A DNA stretch of 64,000 nucleotides from contig NZ_LMGI01000002.1 in NCBI RefSeq assembly GCF_001427105.1, forward strand, positions 1,096,824 through 1,160,823. The letters run 5' to 3'. This stretch comes from Sphingopyxis sp. Root154. GTDB taxonomy: Bacteria > Pseudomonadota > Alphaproteobacteria > Sphingomonadales > Sphingomonadaceae. Positions 1 to 7,815 of this stretch are shown piece by piece; the first letter of the stretch is position 1; every line of letters begins with the position of its first letter. The notes under the pieces were generated by a model. It did no database searches. It was not told where the DNA came from and saw only the letters and a list, made by a program, of their open reading frames with translations. Made by a program: the position numbers and the translations under genes.

Positions 1-1542
1 GAGGATGCCGAGGAAAAGCGCCCGACCGTGCAGGTCGGCGACCCCTTCACCGAAAAATTGCTGATCGAGGCGTGCCTCGAACTGATGGCGTCGGACGCGA
101 TCGTCGCGATCCAGGACATGGGCGCCGCGGGCCTCACGTCTTCTTCGGTCGAGATGGCGTCGAAGGGCGGCGTCGGCCTCCACCTCAAGATGGACGATGT
201 GCCGCAGCGCGAAACCGGCATGACGGCGTATGAGATGATGCTGTCCGAATCGCAGGAACGCATGTTGATGGTGCTGAAGCCCGGCCGCGAGGATTTCGCC
301 GCCGCGATTTTCCACAAATGGGAACTCGATTTCGCCGTGATCGGCACCGTCACCGACACCGGCCGCATGGTGCTCGAGCATCATGGCGAGATCGTCTGCG
401 ACATCCCGCTCGCGCCGCTCGCCGACGACGCCCCGCTCTATGACCGCCCCCACGTTGCGACCCCGAAACAGGCCGAGTTGACGAATGTCCCCGAGACGAA
501 GGACGTCGCGGCCGACCTCAAGACGCTGATGGGCACCCCCGACATCGCCAGCCGCCGCTGGATCTGGGAACAATATGACAGCCAGGTCGGCGCCGACACG
601 GTACAGACCGGCGGCGACGCCGCACTCGTCCGCATCCACGGCACCGACCGCGCGCTCGCCATGTCGACCGACTGCACCCCGCGCTATTGCTACGCCGACC
701 CGGTCGAGGGCGGCAAGCAGGCGGTCGCCGAAACCTGGCGCAACATCAGCGCGGTCGGCGCCACCCCGCTCGCGATCACCAATTGCCTGAACTTCGCCAA
801 CCCGCAGCGTCCCGAAATCATGGGCCAGATCGTCGGCTGTCTCGACGGCATGGCGCAGGCGTGCATCGCGCTCGACTATCCGATCGTGTCGGGCAACGTC
901 AGCCTTTACAACGAGAGCAAGGCGACCGGCGGCGGCAGCGCGATCCTGCCGACCCCCGCGATCGGCGGCGTCGGCGTGATCGAGGATTGGAACAAGGCGG
1001 TCGGCATCGGCTTCAAGCGCACCGGCGACATCGTGCTCGCGGTCGGCGAACGCGCCGGCCATCTCGGCCAGTCGGTGTGGCTGCGCGAAATCCATGGCCG
1101 CGAAGAAGGCCCGCCGCCCGAGGTTAACCTCCGCTGCGAAAAGCGCACCGGCGACTTCATCCGCGGCGCGATCAACGCCGGCTGGATCACGGCGTGCCAC
1201 GACGTGTCGGACGGCGGCATGGCGGTGACCCTCGCCGAAATGGCGCTCAAGTCGAACATCGGCGTGCTCGTCAGCGAAGAGCAGCCGTTCGGCGTCGCCG
1301 AAAGTTTCTTCGGCGAAGATCAGGGGCTGTATCTCGTCACTGTCTGCGACACCTGCCTTGCTGACTTCCTCGACGCCGCGGGCCGCGCAGACGTGCCCGT
1401 CGATCCCGTCGGCCGCACGATCAAGGACCGCATCGTCTTCGAACTGGAGGGCAGCGACCATCAGGTCACGCTGGCGGAACTTCGCGAAGCGCATGAGGGC
1501 TTTTTCCCGAATTTGATGGGAGCCGACGCGGCGCTCGCCTGA
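1..1542 (+). CDS. purL: Phosphoribosylformylglycinamidine synthase subunit PurL, C-terminal part (cut by window edge)
   Basis: Catalyses the ATP- and glutamine-dependent conversion of FGAR to FGAM in purine synthesis, in the cytosol, together with PurQ and PurS. The reading frame is open from base 1, so the start lies outside the window; 513 residues are present. With the small-type PurL of about 730 residues, roughly 220 N-terminal residues are missing. Visible family features are the segment VGDPFTEKLLIEACLEL, the glycine-rich IQDMGAAGLTSSS, the middle-domain block YADPVEGGKQAVAETWRNI, and the C-terminal HDVSDGGMAVTLAEM typical of the AIR-synthase fold. An internal GTG at base 28 is not a real start because homology continues upstream of it. 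The next gene follows after 24 bases. Confidence 0.97.
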   Translation, partial: EDAEEKRPTVQVGDPFTEKLLIEACLELMASDAIVAIQDMGAAGLTSSSVEMASKGGVGLHLKMDDVPQRETGMTAYEMMLSESQERMLMVLKPGREDFAAAIFHKWELDFAVIGTVTDTGRMVLEHHGEIVCDIPLAPLADDAPLYDRPHVATPKQAELTNVPETKDVAADLKTLMGTPDIASRRWIWEQYDSQVGADTVQTGGDAALVRIHGTDRALAMSTDCTPRYCYADPVEGGKQAVAETWRNISAVGATPLAITNCLNFANPQRPEIMGQIVGCLDGMAQACIALDYPIVSGNVSLYNESKATGGGSAILPTPAIGGVGVIEDWNKAVGIGFKRTGDIVLAVGERAGHLGQSVWLREIHGREEGPPPEVNLRCEKRTGDFIRGAINAGWITACHDVSDGGMAVTLAEMALKSNIGVLVSEEQPFGVAESFFGEDQGLYLVTVCDTCLADFLDAAGRADVPVDPVGRTIKDRIVFELEGSDHQVTLAELREAHEGFFPNLMGADAALA

Positions 1543-1566
1543 CGTCGTCGTGAAAGAGAGGGGCCG

Positions 1567-2304
1567 ATGAGCATTTATGTCGGAGTCGGGGGCTGGACCT
1601 TCGAACCGTGGCGCGGTCCCTTTTACCCCGCCGGGCTCGCACAGAAACGCGAGCTCGAATATGCCGGCCAGCATTTGACCGGGATCGAGATCAACGGCAC
1701 CTATTATGGCAGCCAGAAGCCCGAAACCTTCGCCAATTGGGCGGAGGCGGTCCCCGACGGGTTCAAGTTCAGCGTCAAGGCGTCACGTTTCACGACCAAC
1801 CGCAAGGTATTGAAAGAGGGTGCTGCGTCGATCGAGAAGTTCCTGACGCAGGGGCTGACGAGGCTCGGCGACCGTCTCGGCCCGATCCACTGGCAGTTCA
1901 TGGCAACGAAGAAATTCGATCGCGACGATTTCGCGGGCTTCCTCGACCTGCTTCCCGATACGCAGGACGGCTTGCCGCTCCGCCACGCGATCGAGGTGCG
2001 CGACGAAAGTTTCCGCGACCCAGCCTTTATCGACATGGTGCGCGAGCGGAACATGGCGATCGTCTTCGCCGACAGCGACGATTTCCCCTGCATCGACGAA
2101 CAGACCGCCGACTTCACCTATGCGCGCCTGCAGCGTTCGCAAGAGGATGTCGAAACGGGCTATGACGCCAAGGCGCTCGACCAATGGGCGAAGCAGGCGC
2201 GCGACTGGGCGAAGGGCGACCGCGACGTCTATCTCTTCTTCATATCGGGCGCGAAGGTCCGCAACCCGGCGGCGGCGCAGGCGCTGATCGCGAAGCTCGG
2301 CTGA
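1567..2304 (+). CDS. DUF72 domain-containing protein
   Basis: A 245-residue protein of the DUF72 (YecE-like) family, a TIM-barrel-like fold whose biochemical role is not established. Family signs are the N-terminal VGVGGWTFEPWRGPFYP, the block GIEINGTYYGSQKPETFANW and HAIEVRDESF near the middle. Length is normal. The ATG is preceded by GAGAGG at a suitable distance. It lies 24 bases behind purL on the same strand and could be co-transcribed, but there is no known functional link. I assign the family with confidence and give no reaction. Confidence 0.9.
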   Translation: MSIYVGVGGWTFEPWRGPFYPAGLAQKRELEYAGQHLTGIEINGTYYGSQKPETFANWAEAVPDGFKFSVKASRFTTNRKVLKEGAASIEKFLTQGLTRLGDRLGPIHWQFMATKKFDRDDFAGFLDLLPDTQDGLPLRHAIEVRDESFRDPAFIDMVRERNMAIVFADSDDFPCIDEQTADFTYARLQRSQEDVETGYDAKALDQWAKQARDWAKGDRDVYLFFISGAKVRNPAAAQALIAKLG

Positions 2305-2310
2305 CCAACC

Positions 2311-2649
2311 TCACCGGCCGCCGGTCGTCGGGGGTTGCAGATTATGTTTCCCCCATTCGCATAGCGGCGTCAGCGCTTCGTTGAGCGATGCGCCCAAGGG
2401 GGTGACCGAATAATCGACACGCGGCGGAACCTGATGGAACATCTCGCGGTGGACCAGACCATCGGCTTCCATTTCCCGCAATTGCTGGATCAGCATCTTT
2501 TCGCTGATCCCGGCAATACGCCGCTTAAGCGCGCCGAAGCGCACGGGCGTGCCGTGAAGTTCCCAGAGAATCAGCGCCTTCCATTTCCCGCCGATAATCC
2601 CGAACACCGGCCCGAGACCGTCATTATAGGGTTGATTGCGTGTCGACAT
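2311..2649 (-). CDS. HxlR-type winged-helix transcriptional regulator
   Basis: A 112-residue DNA-binding regulator of the HxlR/MarR-like superfamily. The HxlR pattern is clear: GGKWKALILWELHGTPVRF at the first helices, then LKRRIAGISEKMLIQQLREME as the recognition region, and VPPRVDYSVTPLGASL in the wing. Many HxlR proteins sense electrophiles or redox stress, often through a cysteine near the N-terminus; here the only cysteine is near the C-terminus (LCEWG), so sensing is uncertain. The start is the ATG at 2649; an in-frame TTG nine bases upstream is less likely. It is divergent from a flavoprotein gene, with repeated half-sites in between, so it probably controls that gene and itself. Confidence 0.92.
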   Translation of the reverse strand: MSTRNQPYNDGLGPVFGIIGGKWKALILWELHGTPVRFGALKRRIAGISEKMLIQQLREMEADGLVHREMFHQVPPRVDYSVTPLGASLNEALTPLCEWGKHNLQPPTTGGR

Positions 2650-2662
2650 GATCGCCAATTCT

Positions 2663-2697
2663 TACCTGAAAGTATGTACCTGACAAAATAGTAGGTA
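2663..2697. promoter_or_regulatory. Candidate HxlR operator in the divergent promoter region
   Basis: TACCTGA occurs twice, at 2663-2669 and 2677-2683, one helical turn and a half apart (14 bases). The second copy also forms an inverted pair with AGGTA at 2693-2697 (TACCT, 11-base spacer, AGGTA). The region is AT-rich compared with its surroundings and lies just upstream of the HxlR regulator. That the regulator binds here is inference from position and symmetry. Confidence 0.4.
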
Positions 2698-2784
2698 GTT
2701 GATCAATAGAAAGTATCACGCCACCCCTTTGCGTCAACAAGACATGGCAGCCGCGCCGTGTCGCACGCGAAAGGATCGGCCGAT

Positions 2785-3432
2785 ATGCCGGAAAAACTGC
2801 TCATTCTTGTCGGAAGCCCGCGCAGGAACGGAAACACCGCGACGCTTGCCGAAGCCGTCGGGCGCGGCGCCGAGGCGGCGGGCAGCGATGTCGCACTGCG
2901 ATTTCTGGATGACCATATTTCGGGGTTTCTGCGCGATTGCCGCCAATGCCGCCGCTCCGATGGCGAATGCGCGATCGACGATCCGTATCGCGCGCTGTTC
3001 TTCGACGAGTTTTTGCCCGCGCGCGGGGTGATTTTTTGCTCGCCCATCTATTGGTACGGCGTGTCCGCCCAGATCAAGGCGTTCTTCGATCGCAGCTTCT
3101 GCTATTATGCGGCCTCCTATCCGGGCTCGCAGGAAGCGCTTGCGGCGATGGCGCGGAAACGGCTCGGGCTGGTGCTGGCGTCCGAGGAAACATATCCCGG
3201 CGTGGCCCTCGGCATCGTCCACCAGATTCAGGAGTTTTCCCGCTACACGAATTCGGATTTTGTCAGCGTGGTGCGCGGGGCCGGCAACAGCCGCGGCGAA
3301 GTGCGCAACGATCCGGCGAACCCGATCGGGGACGCCGAACGTCTGGGCCGCGAGATATTTTCCCGATCCTATTCCGACTACAGGCTGGAGACGCCGCGCA
3401 GCCCGCGGGTCTGGCCGGAAAGCGTAGGTTGA
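2785..3432 (+). CDS. Flavodoxin-fold NAD(P)H-dependent FMN reductase / iron-sulfur-flavoprotein-like protein
   Basis: A 215-residue flavodoxin-fold protein. The phosphate-binding loop for FMN is GSPRRNGNT near residues 8-16, and SPIYWYGVSAQIKAFFDR is the second flavin-contact region of the NADPH-dependent FMN reductase group. Between them lies CRQCRRSDGECAIDD, with cysteines spaced as in iron-sulfur flavoproteins, so a metal or redox cysteine site is possible. The ATG at 2785 follows AAGGA at good distance; an upstream in-frame GTG at 2758 is less likely. It is divergent from the HxlR regulator, which is a common arrangement for stress-induced oxidoreductases. Its substrate, possibly a quinone or azo compound, cannot be told from sequence. 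Confidence 0.85.
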   Translation: MPEKLLILVGSPRRNGNTATLAEAVGRGAEAAGSDVALRFLDDHISGFLRDCRQCRRSDGECAIDDPYRALFFDEFLPARGVIFCSPIYWYGVSAQIKAFFDRSFCYYAASYPGSQEALAAMARKRLGLVLASEETYPGVALGIVHQIQEFSRYTNSDFVSVVRGAGNSRGEVRNDPANPIGDAERLGREIFSRSYSDYRLETPRSPRVWPESVG

Positions 3433-3439
3433 GTACCGG

Positions 3440-3483
3440 GTTCCCCGGCGCTGGCTGGGTCTCCCCGGCTTTCGCCGGGGAAC
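3440..3483. terminator. Convergent-gene hairpin with two competing left arms
   Basis: CCCCGGC (3463-3469), loop TTTC and GCCGGGG (3474-3480) form a tight hairpin between the convergent flavoprotein and Coq4 genes. The same right side also pairs with an outer 11-base arm: GTTCCCCGGCG (3440-3450) and CGCCGGGGAAC (3473-3483) are exact complements. The two folds exclude each other. No T-tract follows, so termination would be weak or factor-assisted. Confidence 0.5.
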
Positions 3484-3486
3484 AGT

Positions 3487-4266
3487 TCAGGCCATCGCGG
3501 CCTTTGCCGCGAGGAAGTTATACGGATCGATCCCGCGGTTGCGGTAGGCGCGGTGCGCTTCCTGATAGAGCGTCGGCTCGCCGATGCCGAGGCGCGCGCG
3601 CGCGGCTTCGAGCGATTCGGCGAGCAGCGAGCGGATATCCTGCTCGATGATCGCCTTCGACGCCTTGCCGTGGCGCTGGCCCTGGCGGATCGCGCCGAAC
3701 ACCGGCGCGTTGCTCTTGACGCCGCGCTTCACTTCATAACCGCCGGCATAAGCGATAAAGGCATTACCGTAATTGCCCGTCTGGCCATAGGTGAAGCCGA
3801 GCACGCACTGTTCGCCGAGCGCGTCACGGCCATAGCCGGTCAGGATGTGAAACAGGTCGTGCGTGTCGCGCAGGCGGTTCGAATACCATTGTACCTGGTC
3901 GTCGAACTTGGGGCGGCCCATCTTGTCGGCTTCGGCAACAAGGCCCGCGGCCGACAGGCCTTCGCGGCGCATGAAGGTGACATAGGCGTGGCCGACGCTG
4001 CCTTCGGGCAGTTCGTCGATCCATGCATGGTCGTCGAGCAGGTCGGGCAGATAGGGTTCGCGTTCCATCAGCTTCTGGCCGAAATCGCTTTCGACGAAGG
4101 CGCGCGCGTCGTCCATGAAGCCCTTGCGCGGCAGATTCTCAAAGATGTGGAACACCTGCTCGGTGTCTTCCTTGTCCTTGATAAGCTTGCGGAAGTGCTG
4201 GAACGCCTTGAACGGGCGGAACTTCTGCGGCTGGCGGTCGGGGTGAGAGAAGATGGTGGGGGTCAT
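3487..4266 (-). CDS. Coq4-family protein (ubiquinone biosynthesis COQ4 homologue)
   Basis: A 259-residue protein of the Coq4 family. The signature metal-binding motif HDxxH-x11-E is intact: H136, D137, H140 and E152. In yeast and human, Coq4 organises the ubiquinone biosynthesis complex, and recent work assigns it a decarboxylation/hydroxylation step on the ring. Here the gene is solitary, with no other coq genes nearby. It starts at ATG 4266 in a promoter region carrying a dyad that recurs in front of the metal-dependent hydrolase at 20.9-21.8 kb, which suggests TetR control. That is unusual for a housekeeping ubiquinone gene, so this copy may be a specialised paralogue. The family call is firm; the exact role is inference. 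Confidence 0.88.
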   Translation of the reverse strand: MTPTIFSHPDRQPQKFRPFKAFQHFRKLIKDKEDTEQVFHIFENLPRKGFMDDARAFVESDFGQKLMEREPYLPDLLDDHAWIDELPEGSVGHAYVTFMRREGLSAAGLVAEADKMGRPKFDDQVQWYSNRLRDTHDLFHILTGYGRDALGEQCVLGFTYGQTGNYGNAFIAYAGGYEVKRGVKSNAPVFGAIRQGQRHGKASKAIIEQDIRSLLAESLEAARARLGIGEPTLYQEAHRAYRNRGIDPYNFLAAKAAMA

Positions 4267-4299
4267 GGGTCGTTCCCGTTCGAATCATTTGATGCTGTC

Positions 4300-4331
4300 C
4301 AGATAGCATTACTGACATAGATGTCAATAGT
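4300..4331 (-). promoter_or_regulatory. Promoter of the Coq4-family gene with overlapping TetR-type operator
   Basis: On the minus strand, TTGACA (4327-4322) is a good -35 box and TATCTG (4305-4300), 16 bases further, a fair -10, giving a leader of about 27 bases. The perfect dyad TGACATAGATGTCA (4313-4326) covers the -35 box. The 23-bp segment 4309-4331 matches 21880-21902 at 21 of 23 positions. A repressor bound here would block RNA polymerase. Confidence 0.55.
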
Positions 4332-4396
4332 ACGTTAAAGCGCTGGACGGATCATCGCCCCAGCCGTTATAGGCGAATAATACAGTGGAGGGCGAT

Positions 4397-5671
4397 ATGC
4401 GCGAAGATAGACAAGTTGCGAGCGAACGCCTCGTTACCCTCGACGCGCTGCGCGGTTTCGCCGTGATGGGCATTTTGGCGATGAATATCGTCGCCTTCGC
4501 AATGCCCGAAATGGCCTATGTCTCGCCCAAGGCCTATGGCGGCGAAACCCGGTCGGACATCGCCGCCTGGGCGCTCGGCTTCCTCCTCTTCGACGGCAAG
4601 ATGCGCGGGCTATTCTCCCTCCTGTTCGGCGCGAGCATGGTCCTGATCATCGATCGCGCGGCGGCGTCGGGACAGGATCCGGGCTCGGTCCATTACCGCC
4701 GGATGGCGTGGCTCGCGGTCTTCGGTCTCTGCCATTATTTCTTCCTCTGGTGGGGTGACATCCTTTTCCTCTATGCCGCCGTCGGCTGCGTCGCCTTCCG
4801 CTTTCGCGCGTGGGAATCGCGCCGGTTGATCAAATGGGCACTTGGCATCTTCACTTTGGGCGTTGTCCTGACGTCGCTTTTCTTCGGCGCGCAACTCGCG
4901 GTCGGAAATGCGGCCGACAATCCCGCGTCGCCGATGGTCGAGGCCGGGCGCGAGGTCCGCGCCGAATATGCCAAGATCGATGGCGAGGTGACCGAGGAAC
5001 TCGCGCTCTATCGCGGCCCCTATCTTCCGATCCTCAACTCACGGCTCGATACAGCGATCAATCCGTTCGTCGGCGTGCTGATGACGATCCTCGAAACGCT
5101 GCCGCTGATGATGCTCGGCATGGCGCTGTTCCGTAACGGCTTCCTGACGGGCGCATGGGCGGCGGCCGATTACCGGCGGACGGCGCTGCGCTGGCTACCC
5201 CCGGGCGTGCTGCTGACATTGCTCGTCGGCTGGCTCCAGTGGCGCGCGGGCTTCGACTATCTCGTCGCGGTCAACGCCTTCATGGCGTGGGCGGGGCCGG
5301 GGCGGCTGATGATGACGATCGCCTATGCCGCGCTGCTCGTGCTGCTGATCCGGCGCGCCGCTACCAGCGTATGGATAGCCCGCGTCGCGGCAGCGGGCCG
5401 CGCGGCCTTCTCTAACTATCTCGGCACCAGCATCGTGATGACGACCATCTTTTATGGCTACGGGATCGGCCTGTTCGGCGACGTCGGCCGCTGGACGCTT
5501 TATCTTGTCTGCATCGCCATGTGGGCGGTCATGCTGCTGTGGTCCAAGCCGTGGCTCGACCGCTTTCGCTATGGCCCGCTCGAATGGCTGTGGCGCAGTC
5601 TCGCGCGTGGGTCATTGCAACCGATGCGTCAGCAGCCCACGGCGCGGCCGAAACCCGTCGGGCGGCGCTGA
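4397..5671 (+). CDS. DUF418 domain-containing membrane protein
   Basis: A 424-residue polytopic inner-membrane protein. The N-terminus ERLVTLDALRGFAVMGILAMNI is the classic start of the DUF418/YeiB-like family, and the C-terminal half (ARVAAAGRAAFSNYLGTSIVMTTIFYGYGIGLFG) carries the DUF418 domain. Around eight to ten hydrophobic segments are visible. Relatives resemble acyltransferases of the OpgC/acyltransferase-3 type and may act on envelope components, but no substrate is known. The ATG at 4397 follows TGGAGG; an in-frame GTG at 4385 overlaps that ribosome-binding site and is rejected. Its 3' end overlaps the convergent Hpt gene by 43 bases. Confidence 0.9.
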   Translation: MREDRQVASERLVTLDALRGFAVMGILAMNIVAFAMPEMAYVSPKAYGGETRSDIAAWALGFLLFDGKMRGLFSLLFGASMVLIIDRAAASGQDPGSVHYRRMAWLAVFGLCHYFFLWWGDILFLYAAVGCVAFRFRAWESRRLIKWALGIFTLGVVLTSLFFGAQLAVGNAADNPASPMVEAGREVRAEYAKIDGEVTEELALYRGPYLPILNSRLDTAINPFVGVLMTILETLPLMMLGMALFRNGFLTGAWAAADYRRTALRWLPPGVLLTLLVGWLQWRAGFDYLVAVNAFMAWAGPGRLMMTIAYAALLVLLIRRAATSVWIARVAAAGRAAFSNYLGTSIVMTTIFYGYGIGLFGDVGRWTLYLVCIAMWAVMLLWSKPWLDRFRYGPLEWLWRSLARGSLQPMRQQPTARPKPVGRR

Positions 5672-6033
5672 ACGAGCGGGTTCGCTTCGCGCTCCAGCGC
5701 GCCGAGCGTCTCTTCGAACAGCCGGCGCAGTTCGACGACGCGCGGCAGATATTCTTCGGGGCTGGTCTGGCTTTCGACGCAATGGCGCGCGAAGACTTCG
5801 ATATCCTCGGCGAGCGCGCCGAGTTTCTCGCCGCCGAACTGCCGCGCTTCGCTTTTCAGCGTGTGCGCGGGCATGACGAGGCCGCGGGCATCGCGTGCGC
5901 GCATCGCCTCTTCGATCGCGGCGACCGATTTGGTGCCGTCTTCGCGAAAATAGCCGAGAATCCGCACAAACGCAGCGCCCAACTGGGTGCGTGTCGCGCG
6001 AAACTCATCCCAATCGACCAGGATTTCGTCCAA
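5629..6033 (-). CDS. Hpt (histidine phosphotransfer) domain protein
   Basis: A 134-residue stand-alone histidine phosphotransfer protein. The motif PAHTLKSEARQFGGEKL places the phospho-accepting histidine at H57, followed by the usual Lys and Gly positions; family members carry phosphoryl groups between response-regulator receiver domains and sensor kinases. No kinase or receiver is encoded nearby, so the partner is elsewhere. The only plausible start in the frame is TTG at 6033 (residues DEILVDWDEF follow), preceded by AGGGAC. The 3' end runs 43 bases into the convergent DUF418 gene. It follows tusA on the same strand after 117 bases. Confidence 0.82.
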   Translation of the reverse strand: MDEILVDWDEFRATRTQLGAAFVRILGYFREDGTKSVAAIEEAMRARDARGLVMPAHTLKSEARQFGGEKLGALAEDIEVFARHCVESQTSPEEYLPRVVELRRLFEETLGALEREANPLVQRRPTGFGRAVGC

Positions 6034-6150
6034 TGCTTTAGTCCCTTGGTGTTCAAATTCGGTCGTGGTCCCAACCGGTCCATGCCCAAGTTGGGTAAAA
6101 AAGACGTTACGGTGTCAGGGGGGTCGCGAAGAAGGCCGCCCCATTTTGGG

Positions 6151-6381
6151 TCAGCGGCGAACGCGCCAGCGTCCCTCGTCGGCGTTCGCGGCATCGCGCT
6201 CGACCGACCAGCCATGCTCGCCCGCCAGCGCCGCAACTTCCCGCCCCGCCTGCGGATCGTCCGCGATCAGCAGCACGTCGGACGCATCGCGCATCGCGCG
6301 GGCGAGCCGCAGCGCGGGCCAGGGGCAGCGCATCCCGCGCGCATCGACGACCAGCGCCCCCAATATCTTAGGCGCCGTCAT
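6151..6381 (-). CDS. tusA: TusA-family sulfurtransferase
   Basis: A 76-residue protein of the TusA/SirA fold, a small cytosolic sulfur carrier. The hallmark CPxP motif is present as RCPWP with the sulfur-carrying cysteine at C19, within GMRCPWPALRLARAM. In E. coli TusA passes sulfur toward tRNA 2-thiouridine and also affects molybdenum cofactor pathways; sequence alone does not say which role applies here. Its ATG overlaps the der stop codon by 4 bases (ATGA), so it is translationally coupled to der as the next gene of the operon. Confidence 0.9.
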   Translation of the reverse strand: MTAPKILGALVVDARGMRCPWPALRLARAMRDASDVLLIADDPQAGREVAALAGEHGWSVERDAANADEGRWRVRR

Positions 6382-7769
6382 TCATCATAGGGGTTGCGCG
6401 AATTGCGGAAGTTCAGCCGCACCGGAACGCCCTGAAAGCCCAGTTCCTTGCGCATGCCGTTGACCAGATAGCGCGTGTAGCTTCCGGGCAGGCTGTCGGT
6501 TCGCGTGCCGAAAACGACGAACGTCGGCGGCCGGGTGCGCGCCTGTGTGATATAGCGCAGCTTGATCCGCTTGCCGCCGGGCGCCGGCGGCGGGTTGTTT
6601 TCGACCGCGTTCTCGAACCAGCGGTTGAGCTTCGCGGTCGAGACGCGGTTGGTCCAGATCGCACGCTGTTCGAACGCGACGCGAACCAGTGTGTCGATGC
6701 CCTTGCCCGTCGCGCCCGAAATGCTGAGCACGGGAACGCCCTTGACCTGGCTGAGCCCGTCCTCGAGCGCAGTGCGCACCCCGTTGAACAGTGCCGACGG
6801 GTCTTCGGCAACATCCCATTTGTTGAGCGCGACAATCAGCGCGCGGCCTTCCTGCAGCACCCGGTCGGCGATGTGAAGATCCTGCGCCTCCAGGCCTTTG
6901 GTGGCGTCGAGCAGGAGAACGACAACCTCGGCGAAATCGACCGCGTGGAGCGCGTCGGCCACCGACAGTTTCTCCAGCTTTTCGACCACCTTGGCGCGCT
7001 TGCGCATGCCCGCGGTGTCGAACAGCTGAATCTCGTGGACCTCGCCGTCCTTCTCCCACTGCCAGTCGACGCGGATCGAATCGCGGGTGATCCCGGCTTC
7101 GGGCCCGGTGATCAGGCGGTCCTCGCCGATCATGCGGTTGATCAGCGTCGACTTGCCCGCGTTGGGGCGGCCGACGATCGCGAGCTTCATCGGACCGAGC
7201 GGCGCGTCTTCGTCGTCTTCGTCGCCCTCGGCGCGCGGCGGCACCGCTTCGAACGCGGCAGCATCGAAGCCGTCGACGATCGGGCGCAGCGCGTCAAACA
7301 GGTCGACGATGCCTTCGCCATGCTCGGCGCTGAGCGCGATCGGATTGTCGAAGCCGAGCGAATAGCTCTCCATCAGGCCGTTTTCGCCCTGTTTTCCTTC
7401 GGCCTTGTTGACGACAAGGATGATCGGCGTGTCTTCGCTGCGCAGCCAGCGCGCGATTTCCTCGTCGAGCGGAGTCACGCCGGCGCGGCCGTCGATCATG
7501 AACAGCGCCGCATCGGCCTCGCGCACCGCCTTTTCGGTCTGCACGCGCATCCGGCCGGGCAGCGTCGCTGCGTCATAATCCTCGAAACCGGCGGTATCGA
7601 CGATACGAAAATCGAGGCCGAGCAGATGGCCGTCGCCTTCGCGGCGGTCGCGCGTCACCCCGGGCTGGTCGTCGACGAGCGCAAGGCGCTTGCCGACCAG
7701 GCGGTTGAACAGCGTCGATTTGCCCACATTGGGCCGGCCGACAATGGCAATCGTCGCGAATCGCGACAT
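6378..7769 (-). CDS. der: Ribosome biogenesis GTPase Der (EngA)
   Basis: A 463-residue tandem GTPase needed for 50S subunit maturation. Two complete G domains are visible: GRPNVGKSTLFNRL with DTAGFEDYD and NKAEG in the first, GRPNAGKSTLINRM with DTAGMRKRAKV and NKWD in the second, and a C-terminal KH-like domain. Between them is an acidic linker (EGDEDDEDAP). Length and order match the family. It lies in the conserved neighbourhood yfgM-like - bamB - der, also seen in enterobacteria. It overlaps tusA by 4 bases. A GC-rich hairpin separates it from bamB. Confidence 0.98.
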   Translation of the reverse strand: MSRFATIAIVGRPNVGKSTLFNRLVGKRLALVDDQPGVTRDRREGDGHLLGLDFRIVDTAGFEDYDAATLPGRMRVQTEKAVREADAALFMIDGRAGVTPLDEEIARWLRSEDTPIILVVNKAEGKQGENGLMESYSLGFDNPIALSAEHGEGIVDLFDALRPIVDGFDAAAFEAVPPRAEGDEDDEDAPLGPMKLAIVGRPNAGKSTLINRMIGEDRLITGPEAGITRDSIRVDWQWEKDGEVHEIQLFDTAGMRKRAKVVEKLEKLSVADALHAVDFAEVVVLLLDATKGLEAQDLHIADRVLQEGRALIVALNKWDVAEDPSALFNGVRTALEDGLSQVKGVPVLSISGATGKGIDTLVRVAFEQRAIWTNRVSTAKLNRWFENAVENNPPPAPGGKRIKLRYITQARTRPPTFVVFGTRTDSLPGSYTRYLVNGMRKELGFQGVPVRLNFRNSRNPYDE

Positions 7770-7790
7770 GAGACTATTCCCTGTATCCTA

Positions 7791-7809
7791 CCGGGCCGCC
7801 CCGGCCCGG
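7791..7809. other. GC hairpin between bamB and der
   Basis: CCGGGCCG (7791-7798) and CGGCCCGG (7802-7809) form a perfect 8-bp stem with a 3-base loop, in the 46-base gap between the bamB stop and the der start. No T-run follows on the minus strand, so it is a candidate attenuator or RNA processing site more than a full terminator. Confidence 0.4.
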
Positions 7810-7815
7810 AGCTTG

